A stretch of DNA of 64,000 nt, taken from the NCBI RefSeq assembly GCF_001315015.1, contig NZ_CP012917.1:127001-191000 (forward strand), written 5' to 3'. Both the position numbers and the translations under genes were made by a program. Under the pieces are notes generated by a model that was not told the DNA's origin, made no database searches, and was given only the letters and a program-made list of their open reading frames with translations. This stretch comes from Azospirillum brasilense (lineage in GTDB: Bacteria > Pseudomonadota > Alphaproteobacteria > Azospirillales > Azospirillaceae). Shown here piece after piece: positions 50,326-58,651 of this stretch; positions within the stretch are counted from its first letter, which is position 1, and each line of letters starts with the position of its first letter.

Positions 50326-51270
50326 TCAGGCTTCCCCGGCGCCGTAGAAGAGGGTCACCGTGTGCTTCGCCTCCGCGAAGAAGAGCCAGCGCTCGGCGAT
50401 CACCCCCAGGGCGGCGGCGGCGGCGGCCAGCAGCGCCAGCGTGCCGGAGAGGGCGCCGGGACCGGCGAACAGCGCGCCGAGGCTCAGCGCCGCCGGCAGG
50501 GCGAAGGCGGCGAGGCGGGTGATGAGGCGCAGGCGGATAGCGTGGCGGCGCCCGACGCGGAAGCCCATTTCCTTGAGCAGGTAGTTGTCCTCGCTGTGCG
50601 GAGCGTCGAGCAGGCGGACCCGCCCGATGTGGCCCAGCCCGGTCGCCGTCTCCGCCGTGCTGATGGGACGGGCGGTGGCGCAGTGCCGCCAATGCCCCTC
50701 CTTTGCCGCCCAGGCCAGCGCCACCGACGCCAGCGCCAGCAGGGAAGACCAGCCCGCCGCCTGTCCCGCCACACCCAGCAGCGCGTTCAGCAGCAGCGCC
50801 CCGGTCATCAGCGACAGCGCCAAGTACGTGCGGGGCACCCAGGGGTTGGCCCATTGACGGATCGGCTTCAGCGAGGCGTAGATCATCGCCGTGCAGTAGA
50901 CGGTGACCGCCGCCATCGCCGCGGTGATCCAGCCGGCCACGCCCGCCACGCCGCCCCCCAGGAAGAACCAGGCGATGGCGAAGACGCCCGCCGGCAGGAA
51001 GGTGGCGACCGCGGCCACGCCTTCGCGCGACAGCCAGGAGCTGCGCCATTGCGACAGCGCCCGCCACGCCCGCTCCGGCCGGCCGAGATGGGCCAGCGAG
51101 GAGAGCAGCCCGGCGACCACCAGCCCCAGGGCGAGGGCGAGGGCGGCGAGGCTGAACAGCGGGCTCGCCGGTAGCAGGCCGAAGGGCGCCAGCAGGCCGA
51201 GCAGGGCGAGCAGGCCGTAGCCGGCGCCCGCCGCGCTCGTGAAGAAGATGATGGAGAAGGCCGGATGCAT
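50326..51270 (-). CDS. soeC: SoeC-like (DmsC-type) membrane anchor of sulfite dehydrogenase
   Basis: 314 residues with about eight membrane helices in the DmsC pattern (MHPAFSIIFFTSAAGAGYGL at the start; LSSLAHLGRPERAWRAL loop; SSWLSREGVAA). DmsC-type anchors hold the catalytic and iron-sulfur subunits at the inner membrane and exchange electrons with quinone. With the upstream subunits it forms a SoeABC-like complex. A strong ribosome site GGGAGGGAG precedes the ATG. DMSO reductase itself is an alternative, but the xsc and sulfonate genes point to sulfite. Confidence 0.82.
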   Translation of the reverse strand: MHPAFSIIFFTSAAGAGYGLLALLGLLAPFGLLPASPLFSLAALALALGLVVAGLLSSLAHLGRPERAWRALSQWRSSWLSREGVAAVATFLPAGVFAIAWFFLGGGVAGVAGWITAAMAAVTVYCTAMIYASLKPIRQWANPWVPRTYLALSLMTGALLLNALLGVAGQAAGWSSLLALASVALAWAAKEGHWRHCATARPISTAETATGLGHIGRVRLLDAPHSEDNYLLKEMGFRVGRRHAIRLRLITRLAAFALPAALSLGALFAGPGALSGTLALLAAAAAALGVIAERWLFFAEAKHTVTLFYGAGEA

Positions 51271-51283
51271 GGAACTCCCTCCC

Positions 51284-52039
51284 TCAGCGCGCCAGGATGC
51301 GGTCGGCCCATTTCAGCAGGCCGTGGAGCGGCAAATCGTCGTTGGCGCTGTCCCCGGTGACGCGCTCGTCGAGCGTCAGGGTGGGGCGGGGCCGGGGCGG
51401 CAGATACTTGTTGGTCGGCTCGTAGCCCAGCTCCGGCATCAGGTCGTAGCCGCCGCGCTCCGCCACCAGCTTCGAGACGGCGGAGGCCGGGTCGGCGAGG
51501 TCGCCGAAATGACGCGCCGAGGTCGGGCAGACCATGACGCAGGCCGGCACCCGCTCCGATTCCGCCAGCGTCTCGTTGTGGATGCGGTCGATGCACAGCG
51601 TGCATTTCTTCATCACGCCGACGTCCTGGTCGAACTCCCGCGCGCCGTAGGGGCAGGCCCAGGAGCACAGCTTGCAGCCGATGCACAAATCCTCGTTGAC
51701 CAGCACGATGCCGTCCTCGGCCCGCTTGTAGGAGGCGCCGGTCGGGCAGACGGTCACGCAGGCCGGCTGTTCGCAATGGAGGCAGGAGCGCGGGAAGTTG
51801 GTGGTGCGCGACCCGCAGCCGCTCTCCCCGGTTCCCGCTTCGAAGCTGTGGATGCGGTTGAACCACACCCCGTCCGGGCCGGCGCCGTAGGCGTCGTAAT
51901 CGGTCAGCGGCGCCATGTGGCCGCCGTCGTTCCACTGTTTGCAGGCCACCGCGCAGGCGTGGCAGCCGACGCAGGTGTCGAGGTCGATGACCAGCCCCAG
52001 CCGAGGGGCGCCGGGCTCGCGGTTGGGAAGGCTCGTCAT
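51284..52039 (-). CDS. soeB: SoeB-like iron-sulfur subunit of sulfite dehydrogenase
   Basis: 251 residues from the ATG overlapping the catalytic-subunit stop. It has four ferredoxin-type Cys clusters: DTCVGCHACAVACKQWN, CLHCEQPACVTVCPTGA, DLCIGCKLCSWACPYGA and CTLCIDR followed by CVMVCPTSA. This is the electron-transfer subunit between the molybdenum protein and the DmsC-type anchor. The size and cluster count fit SoeB of Allochromatium- and Ruegeria-type sulfite-oxidising enzymes. Confidence 0.87.
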   Translation of the reverse strand: MTSLPNREPGAPRLGLVIDLDTCVGCHACAVACKQWNDGGHMAPLTDYDAYGAGPDGVWFNRIHSFEAGTGESGCGSRTTNFPRSCLHCEQPACVTVCPTGASYKRAEDGIVLVNEDLCIGCKLCSWACPYGAREFDQDVGVMKKCTLCIDRIHNETLAESERVPACVMVCPTSARHFGDLADPASAVSKLVAERGGYDLMPELGYEPTNKYLPPRPRPTLTLDERVTGDSANDDLPLHGLLKWADRILAR

Positions 52040-55032
52040 GACCGGACCCCCCGAGACGCGGACCGGAAGGCGGCACCGGTGCGCAGGATGGCCGGCGGCG
52101 GTTCGACGCCCGGCGGCATGGCCTGGGCGGGGAAGCGCGGCATCGTCTCGGCCCGCTCCTTCGGTGGCGCCTTCTCGACGCGGACGCGCAGGTCGTACCA
52201 GGCGGCCTGTCCGGTCACCGGGTCGGCGTTGGAATGGCGGTAGCCGTTGCGCTCCGGCAGCAGTTCCGAAATCAGGTGGTTGAGCAAGAAGCCCTTGGTC
52301 CCCTCCGGAGCGTCGGTGGACAGGTTCCAGGCGCCGGAGCGCTTGCCGATGGCATTCCAGGTCCACACCGTCCCGGCCTCCACGCCATCCATCAATTGGA
52401 CCGGCACCCGGATGCGCCCGGTCGGGCTGGTCACCCAGGCCCAGTCGCCGTCGGCGAGGCCGAGCGCCTCCGCGGTGGAGCGCGCGATGTAGAGGCTGTT
52501 GCGCGCCAGGATCTGCCGCAGCCAAGCGTTCTGCGATCCCCAGGAATGGTACATGGGCATCGGGCGCTGGGTGACGGCGTGCAGCGGGAAGGCGCCCTCG
52601 TCCAGCCCCTCCTCCTCCAGCGGCGGGTACCAGAAGGGCAGGGGGTCGAAGTAGGTCTCCACCCGCTGCCGCTTGTCGGCGGGCGGCACCACCGCGCCGT
52701 GCCCGCGCGCGGCGAGGCGGAATTTCTGGAGCGGCTCGACGTAGAGCTGGAGGATCACCGGCTCCGGCTTGTCGAGGAAGCCCATGCGGGTGGCGGTCTC
52801 CAGATAGGCTTGGTTGGCGTGCTTGAAATAATGCTGCTCCGGCGGCAGCTCGAAATGCCAGAAGCAGCCGTTGCGGACGTAGCGGTCGAGCTGGTCCGGG
52901 TTGGGCGCGCCCTTGCCGGCTGCTTTGCCGTCGGCGCCGCGCCAACCGGCCAGCGGGCCGATGCCGGGTTTGCGCTCGTGGTTGGTCATGTAGTCGGGGT
53001 AGCCACCGGGGTAGCGCGGGCTGCCGTCCTCCCGGACGAAGGCGGGCAGGCCGAGCCGCGCGCCCAGCTCGATCAGCACGTCCTGGAAGGGCCGCACGTC
53101 GCGGTCGGGGGTCAGCACCGGCTGGCGGATGGAATCGCCGGGGCCGTGCGCGCTGCCGATCGGGCGGTCGAGCAGGGAGATGCAGTCCCACCGCTCCAGA
53201 TAGGTGGTGTCGGCCAGCACGAGGTCGGCGTAGGCCACCATCTCCGACGCATAGGCATCGCAATAGACGATGAAGGGGATGCGGTACTCGCCGGTGTCGG
53301 GGTCCTTGTCGGACAGCATCCGCATCGTCTCGGACGTGTTCATCGACGAGTTCCAGGCCATGTTGGCCATGTACATGAACAGCGTGTCGACGCGGTACGG
53401 GTCGCCCTCCCAGGCGTTGGCGACCACCATGTGCATCAGCCCGTGCACCGACAGCGGCGCGTCCCAGCTGAAGGCCTTGTCGATGCGCAGCGGCTGCCCG
53501 TCCTCGCCGACCAGCAGGTCCTCCGGCCCCATCGGGTAGCCGAGCGGCATCCCGTGGATGGCCTTGCCAGGGCCGGTCTCGCCGCGCTTGCCGGCGGGTT
53601 TGGGGCCGGGCGGGGCGGGGCGGGGGTAGGGCGACTTGTAGCGCCAGCCGCCCGGCACGTCGATGGTGCCCAGCAGGACCTGCAGGATGTGGATGGCCCG
53701 GCAGGTGTGGAAGCCGTTGGAATGGGCGGAGATGCCGCGCATGGCGTGCATGGCGATGGGTCGCCCGACCATCCGCTCGTGGCGCCGCCCGGCCCAGTCG
53801 GTCCAGGGCTGCTCGATGGTCAGCGTCTCCTGGAAGGCGAGGTGGGCCATCTCGGCGGCAATGCGGCGGATGGTGTCGGCGGGAACACCGCAGCGTTCGG
53901 CCACCGCCTCCGGGGCGTGCTGCGGGTCGAGGTAGCGCTCGGCCAGCAGATGGAAGGAGGGCACGGCCCGCCGCCCGTCCGGCAGGGTGACGGCGCCGAC
54001 CAGCGCCGGGCGGATATCGGCGGCGGTGGCCGGAACGGCGCGCTGCTCCACCGCGTCCCAGGCCAGCGGGGCGCCGTCGGCGTCGCGGGCGAACAGGCCG
54101 TCGTCGGGGGCGCCGGGGTCCTGGATGACCAGCCAGGGGGCGTTGGTGTAACGGACCAGATACTCGGCGTCGATGCGGTCGGCGCGCAGAAGCTCGTGGA
54201 TCAGGGCGAAGACGAACAGACCGTCGCTGCCCGGACGGATGCCGACCCATTCGTCGGCGATGGCGGAATAGCCGGTCTTGATCGGGTTGACGGAGACGAT
54301 CTTGGCGCCGCGCGCCTTCATCTTCGACAGGCCGATCTTGATCGGGTTGCTGTCATGGTCCTCGGCCACGCCGAACAGCAGCAGGTAGCGGGTGTGGTCC
54401 CAGTCCGGCTCCCCGAACTCCCAGAAGCTGCCGCCCAGCGTGTACATGCCCGCCGCCGCCATGTTGACCGAGCAGAAGCCGCCATGCGCCGCGAAGTTGG
54501 GCGTGCCGAACTGCGCCGCCCAGAATCCGGTCAGCGACTGGCTCTGGTCGCGCCCGGTGAAGAAGGCGAGCTTGCTGGGGTCGTTGTCGCGGATCTTGCC
54601 GAGACGCTCGGTCAGGATGGTCAGCGCCTCGTCCCACTCGATCTCGCGGAATTCGCCGGTGCCGCGCTCCCCGGTGCGCAGCAGGGGCTTGCGCAGCTTG
54701 GCCGGGGAGTTCTGGGTCATGATGCCGGCGGACCCCTTGGCGCAGATCACGCCGTGGTTCACCGGATGGTCCTTGTTCCCCTCGATGAAGCGGAGCTGGC
54801 CGTCCTTGATGTGCACTTTGATGCCGCAGCGGCAGGCGCACATGTAGCAGGTGGTGTATTTGACCGTGTCGGAGACGGTCGGCGAGGGGTCGATGTCCTC
54901 GCGCGGCGACTGGTAGCGGTCGAGCCAGCCGCGCGCGTCCTCGGGCGCCGCCGGCCCGCTCCTTCGCTGGAAGCCCTGGGTGAAGGCGAACCCGCGCGCG
55001 CGCTGGCCGCCGACGTCGTCGATCTTCGCCAT
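52036..55032 (-). CDS. soeA: SoeA-like molybdopterin catalytic subunit of sulfite dehydrogenase
   Basis: 998 residues from ATG 55032 (a long upstream in-frame extension is rejected because it runs into the CoA-ligase genes). An N-terminal 4Fe-4S motif C62-x2-C65-x3-C69-x27-C97 sits in YTTCYMCACRCGIKV and GVICAKGSAG, followed by a bis-MGD molybdopterin oxidoreductase body. No twin-arginine signal is present, so the active site faces the cytoplasm as in SoeA, not the periplasm as in DmsA. It should oxidise the sulfite released by Xsc to sulfate and pass electrons to quinone. It is the first gene of a soeABC set, 104 bases after the ligase gene. Confidence 0.85.
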   Translation of the reverse strand: MAKIDDVGGQRARGFAFTQGFQRRSGPAAPEDARGWLDRYQSPREDIDPSPTVSDTVKYTTCYMCACRCGIKVHIKDGQLRFIEGNKDHPVNHGVICAKGSAGIMTQNSPAKLRKPLLRTGERGTGEFREIEWDEALTILTERLGKIRDNDPSKLAFFTGRDQSQSLTGFWAAQFGTPNFAAHGGFCSVNMAAAGMYTLGGSFWEFGEPDWDHTRYLLLFGVAEDHDSNPIKIGLSKMKARGAKIVSVNPIKTGYSAIADEWVGIRPGSDGLFVFALIHELLRADRIDAEYLVRYTNAPWLVIQDPGAPDDGLFARDADGAPLAWDAVEQRAVPATAADIRPALVGAVTLPDGRRAVPSFHLLAERYLDPQHAPEAVAERCGVPADTIRRIAAEMAHLAFQETLTIEQPWTDWAGRRHERMVGRPIAMHAMRGISAHSNGFHTCRAIHILQVLLGTIDVPGGWRYKSPYPRPAPPGPKPAGKRGETGPGKAIHGMPLGYPMGPEDLLVGEDGQPLRIDKAFSWDAPLSVHGLMHMVVANAWEGDPYRVDTLFMYMANMAWNSSMNTSETMRMLSDKDPDTGEYRIPFIVYCDAYASEMVAYADLVLADTTYLERWDCISLLDRPIGSAHGPGDSIRQPVLTPDRDVRPFQDVLIELGARLGLPAFVREDGSPRYPGGYPDYMTNHERKPGIGPLAGWRGADGKAAGKGAPNPDQLDRYVRNGCFWHFELPPEQHYFKHANQAYLETATRMGFLDKPEPVILQLYVEPLQKFRLAARGHGAVVPPADKRQRVETYFDPLPFWYPPLEEEGLDEGAFPLHAVTQRPMPMYHSWGSQNAWLRQILARNSLYIARSTAEALGLADGDWAWVTSPTGRIRVPVQLMDGVEAGTVWTWNAIGKRSGAWNLSTDAPEGTKGFLLNHLISELLPERNGYRHSNADPVTGQAAWYDLRVRVEKAPPKERAETMPRFPAQAMPPGVEPPPAILRTGAAFRSASRGVRS

Positions 55033-55067
55033 CCTGTTCCGTTCCCTTCCGGAATGCCTCCCCCGTT

Positions 55068-55092
55068 CTCTCCCGGCGGGGGGCCGGGAGAG
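55068..55092. repeat. Palindrome between ligase and soeA
   Basis: CTCTCCCGGC (55068-55077) and GCCGGGAGAG (55083-55092) are perfect arms with a GGGGG loop, in the 104-base gap between the SucD-like gene and soeA. It resembles the 29030 palindrome and may attenuate transcription into soeABC. Confidence 0.6.
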
Positions 55093-55136
55093 GGGGCGGT
55101 GCTGCCGTGTCGTTCTTCGAAAGTGCTGCCGCTCGC

Positions 55137-56045
55137 TCAGTCCGCGAGCCGCTGCGCGCCCGACCGTTTCGCGGCCTCGGCCATCAGCGCGTCGAGGGCC
55201 GCCGGCAGGTCGCCGGGCACATCGACGACGACGGCCCCGGCGCGTTCCAGCGCGCCGCGCTTGGAGGCGTAGCTGCCGCGGTCGCCGGTCACGATGGCGC
55301 CGGCGTGCCCCATCTTCTTGCCCGGCGGTGAGGCGCGGCCGGCGATGAAGGAGACGACGGGCTTGTCCGTCTTCGCCACCAGCTCCGCCGCTTCCTCCTC
55401 CATGCTGCCGCCGATCTCGCCGACGAGCGCGATGGCGTCGGTGCCCGGATCGTCGATCAGGGCGGCCAGCGCGTCCTTGGTCGTCGTGCCGATCATCGGG
55501 TCGCCGCCGATGCCGAGGAAGGCCGACTGGCCATGGCCGCCGCGCACGAGGTTCAGGCAGACCAGCGTGCCCAGGCTGCCGCTGCGCGAGATGACGCCGA
55601 CCCGGCCCGGCTGGAAGATGCGCGGGTTGAAGGCCGGCATGATGCCGACGAAGCCCTCGCCCGGCGTCACGATGCCGGCGGTGTTCGGCCCGATGATGCG
55701 GGTGCCGTGCTCCGCCGCCGCGGCGTGCATCTCCATCACGTCGTGCGACGGGATGTGCTCGGTCAGGCAGACGACGGTCTTCGCGCCCGCCTCGATGGCG
55801 TCGATGGCGGCGGCCTTGGCGGCGGCGGGTGGGATGAACATCACCGACACGTCGAAGCCGCCGTTCGCCATGGCCTCCTTCGCGGTGGCGAAGATGGGCA
55901 CGCCGCAATGGTTCTGCCCGGCCTTCTTCGGGTTCACGCCGCCGACCACGGTGGTGCCGTAGGCCTGCATCTGCTCGGTCCAGAAGGTGCCCTGCTTGCC
56001 GGTGATGCCCTGCACCAGGACCCGGTCGCTCTTGCGTACGATCAT
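55137..56045 (-). CDS. SucD-like subunit of an acyl-CoA ligase
   Basis: 302 residues, an ADP/GDP-forming acyl-CoA synthetase alpha subunit: the CoA-binding Rossmann fold (VLVQGITGKQGTFWTEQM; ISRSGSLGTLV) and the phospho-histidine His247 in GKKMGHAGAIV. It is close to succinyl/malyl-CoA ligases. With the beta subunit, whose stop overlaps its start, it would make a CoA thioester. Next to an acylating sulfoacetaldehyde dehydrogenase, the thioester is most likely sulfoacetyl-CoA. Confidence 0.87.
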   Translation of the reverse strand: MIVRKSDRVLVQGITGKQGTFWTEQMQAYGTTVVGGVNPKKAGQNHCGVPIFATAKEAMANGGFDVSVMFIPPAAAKAAAIDAIEAGAKTVVCLTEHIPSHDVMEMHAAAAEHGTRIIGPNTAGIVTPGEGFVGIMPAFNPRIFQPGRVGVISRSGSLGTLVCLNLVRGGHGQSAFLGIGGDPMIGTTTKDALAALIDDPGTDAIALVGEIGGSMEEEAAELVAKTDKPVVSFIAGRASPPGKKMGHAGAIVTGDRGSYASKRGALERAGAVVVDVPGDLPAALDALMAEAAKRSGAQRLAD

Positions 56046-57166
56046 CGCGCGGCCTCCACGGCTGCCGAGATGGCGTCTTCCATCCGGTCGTAGGGTTCGA
56101 TCCCCAACTCCTCCCGCACCATGCGCACGGCCTCGTCCTCGCCGGTGCCGTGGATGGAGAAGAAGACGGGGATGGTGGGGTTCAGCGTCTTCCAGGCCTG
56201 GATCACGCCGCCGGCCATCACGTCGGTGCGGGCGAAGGCGCCGCAGAAATTGACGACGAGGCTTTTGACGCCGGGGTTGGACAGCACGAGGTCCAGCGCC
56301 TCCGTCCCCTTGGTGTAGGCCTCGCCGCCGATCTCCAGGAAGTTGGACGGGCGACCGCCGGCGTGGCTGACCACGTCCATGGTCGTCATGGTCAGCCCGG
56401 CGCCGTTCGCCAGGACGCCGACGTTGCCCTCAAGCTCGATGTATTTGAGGTCGAGCGCCCGCCCGCGCTCCTCCAGCGCCGACAGCGGTTCCCTGGCGCC
56501 CAGTTCGGCGATGTCGGCCTGCCGGTAGAGGGCGGAATCGTCCACCGTCAGCTTGCAGTCCAGCGGCACGACGCGACCGTTGGCGAGCAGGGCCAGCGGG
56601 TTGATCTCCAGCAGCTCGGCGTCGTGCAGGCGGTAGACGCGGTAGAGATCGACGAGCATTCCGGCCACCGGCACGGCGGCCTCGCCGAGGTCCAGCCCCA
56701 GCAGCAGGCGGCGCGCGTCCGCCGGGCCGAAGCCCTTGCGGATGTCCACCGCCATGCGGCGCAGGGATTCGGGGCGGGTCGCCGCGACCTCCTCGATGTC
56801 CATGCCGCCCTCGGTGGAGAACAGCACGAGCGGGCTGCGGCTGGCCGGGTCGTTCAGCACCGCGGCGTAGAATTCGCGGGCGATGGCCGCCTGCTCCTCG
56901 ACCAGCACGCGGGCGACCGGGAAGCCGCCGATCTCCATGCCCAGGATGGCCTGCGCGGCGGCTGAGGCCTCCTCCGGCGTGGCGGCCAGCTTGACGCCGC
57001 CCGACTTGCCGCGCTTGCCGGTCGGCACCTGCGCCTTGACCACCACCGGCCCGATGGCGCGGGCGGCGGCTTCGGCCTCCTGCGCGCTGGCGCAGAGGCG
57101 GCCCTGCGGAACGCTCACCCCGGCGCGATTGAGTACGGATTTACCCGCATGTTCCTCGAAGTTCAT
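56042..57166 (-). CDS. SucC-like ATP-grasp subunit of an acyl-CoA ligase
   Basis: 374 residues from ATG 57166 (CGGAGG upstream). It has an ATP-grasp fold (FEEHAGKSVLNRAGVSVPQG; VVKAQVPTGKRGKSGGVKLA; DAELLEINPLALLANG with the metal ligands) and the SucC-type C-terminal domain (FLEIGGEAYTKGTEALDLV). The pair resembles MtkAB/SucCD. It lies 11 bases after the dehydrogenase gene. If correct, it replaces the single-chain SauT ligase known in sulfoacetate degraders. Confidence 0.87.
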   Translation of the reverse strand: MNFEEHAGKSVLNRAGVSVPQGRLCASAQEAEAAARAIGPVVVKAQVPTGKRGKSGGVKLAATPEEASAAAQAILGMEIGGFPVARVLVEEQAAIAREFYAAVLNDPASRSPLVLFSTEGGMDIEEVAATRPESLRRMAVDIRKGFGPADARRLLLGLDLGEAAVPVAGMLVDLYRVYRLHDAELLEINPLALLANGRVVPLDCKLTVDDSALYRQADIAELGAREPLSALEERGRALDLKYIELEGNVGVLANGAGLTMTTMDVVSHAGGRPSNFLEIGGEAYTKGTEALDLVLSNPGVKSLVVNFCGAFARTDVMAGGVIQAWKTLNPTIPVFFSIHGTGEDEAVRMVREELGIEPYDRMEDAISAAVEAAR

Positions 57167-57177
57167 CGTTGCCTCCG

Positions 57178-58605
57178 TCAGCGTCCGTGGCGGGACCAGA
57201 AGGGGCCGAACAGGGCCTCTTCGCTCGGCTTGTCCTCCGGGATCGGGCGGACGAGGTGGGTGATGTTGACGAAATGCTTCCAGCTCAGGTTTTCGGAGAT
57301 GGAGTTCTTCTGCCAGCTCCCGCAGCCCATGGAGAGGGTGAAGTTCAGCCCGCTGTCGAAGCCGCCGCCGTTGCCGAAGGTGTGGGCGAAGTTGACCAGC
57401 ACGCGCACCACGTCCAGCTCGTCGGCCAGCCGTTTGGCGTGCGCCTCGTCCTTGGTGTGGATGCCGCAGGAATGGCCGCGGCCCTGGTGGTCGAGGATCT
57501 TGCGCACCTGATCGACCGCCGCGTCGAAGTCCGGCACCCGGTAGACCGCCAGCACCAGCGACAGCTTCTCGCCGGAGAAGGGATGCGCCTTGCCGACGCC
57601 GGTTTCCTCGACCAGGAAGAAGCGGGCCTCGCGTGCCTTGGGCGACAGCTCGAACGCCTCGGCCAGGATGGCGGCGTCCTTGGCGATCAGCTTGCGGTTC
57701 AGCTTGCCGTTCTCCCACAGGCGGGACTGCACGCGCTCCTGCTCCTCAGGGGTGCAGAGGTAGGCGCCGGCTTCCTCCAGCGCCGCGATGGTCGCGTCGT
57801 AGACGGAGTCGAGGACGACGAGCGCGTTTTCCGAGGAGCAGGAGGTGGAGTTGTCGAAGGTCTTGGAGGCGCAGATCTTGCGCGCCGCCTCGGCCAGATC
57901 GGCGCTCTCGTCCACGATGACCGGGACGTTGCCGGCCCCGACGCCGATGGCTGGGGTGCCGCTGGAATAGGCGCGGCGCACGTTGTCCTGCGAGCCGGTG
58001 ACGACGACGAGGTCCACCGCCTCCATCAGCGCCTGGGTCAGGCCCTTGGTGATGGGGGTGGGGATCATCTGCACCAGATCCTCCGGCGCGCCGATGCGCG
58101 CCAGCTCGGCCCGCATCAGCTCGACCGTGCGGCCGGTGGCGGCGGAGCCCATGGGGGAGGGGGCGATGATGATGGCGTTGCGGCCCTTGACGGCCATCAT
58201 CGCCTTGTTGACCGGCGTGGCCGCCGGGTTGGTGGAGGGGGTGACGGCGCCGACGACGCCCAGCGGCTTGGCGATCTTGACGATGCCCTTGGCGGTGTCC
58301 TCCTCGATCACGCCGACGGTGCGCACCCGCATCAGGTCGCGCAGCGTGCCGAAGGTCTTGCGCTGGTTCTTGGTGATCTTGTCGGCGACGTTGCCGAGGC
58401 CGGTGTCGGCCACCGCCAGCTCCGCCAGGGCGCGGGCGCGGCCCGGCTCGTAGATGGCCCAGGCGAGGGCGGAGACGGCGTCGTCCACCCGCTCCTGCGT
58501 CGCGTCGGCGAAGGCGCGCTGGGCGGCGCGGGCGCGGGCGACGAGGGCGGCGACGGCCTCCTGGTCGGCGCTGGCCGGCGTTCGGTCGAGCATGATGTTG
58601 TCCAT
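57178..58605 (-). CDS. sauS: Acylating sulfoacetaldehyde dehydrogenase (SauS-like)
   Basis: 475 residues, an aldehyde dehydrogenase of the acylating (CoA-dependent) class. Motifs: TPSTNPAATPVNK, the cofactor loop GSQDNVRRAYSSGTPAIGVG and the catalytic Cys256 in FDNSTSCSSENALVV. Acylating ALDHs of this type include SauS (sulfoacetyl-CoA plus NADPH to sulfoacetaldehyde) and ethanolamine EutE. The xsc, CoA-ligase and sulfite dehydrogenase neighbours favour SauS. No microcompartment shell genes are present, which argues against a EutE-like role. Cytoplasmic. Confidence 0.85.
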   Translation of the reverse strand: MDNIMLDRTPASADQEAVAALVARARAAQRAFADATQERVDDAVSALAWAIYEPGRARALAELAVADTGLGNVADKITKNQRKTFGTLRDLMRVRTVGVIEEDTAKGIVKIAKPLGVVGAVTPSTNPAATPVNKAMMAVKGRNAIIIAPSPMGSAATGRTVELMRAELARIGAPEDLVQMIPTPITKGLTQALMEAVDLVVVTGSQDNVRRAYSSGTPAIGVGAGNVPVIVDESADLAEAARKICASKTFDNSTSCSSENALVVLDSVYDATIAALEEAGAYLCTPEEQERVQSRLWENGKLNRKLIAKDAAILAEAFELSPKAREARFFLVEETGVGKAHPFSGEKLSLVLAVYRVPDFDAAVDQVRKILDHQGRGHSCGIHTKDEAHAKRLADELDVVRVLVNFAHTFGNGGGFDSGLNFTLSMGCGSWQKNSISENLSWKHFVNITHLVRPIPEDKPSEEALFGPFWSRHGR

Positions 58606-58651
58606 GGTTGCTTGTCTCTCTCCCTGAAGGTTCGTTCTTTGGTTCGGACGG

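Noticed and set aside
52036..55032. DMSO reductase or formate dehydrogenase catalytic subunit
   Set aside because: There is no twin-arginine signal and no selenocysteine context, and the location with xsc points to the cytoplasmic SoeA type; a residual chance remains.
52234..55272. A 1012-codon plus-strand open frame
   Set aside because: Antisense to the molybdopterin subunit; the minus strand has the iron-sulfur and molybdopterin motifs.
57178..58605. EutE-type dehydrogenase of an ethanolamine or propanediol microcompartment
   Set aside because: No shell-protein genes are present, and the neighbours (xsc, CoA ligase, sulfite dehydrogenase) fit sulfoacetate metabolism.
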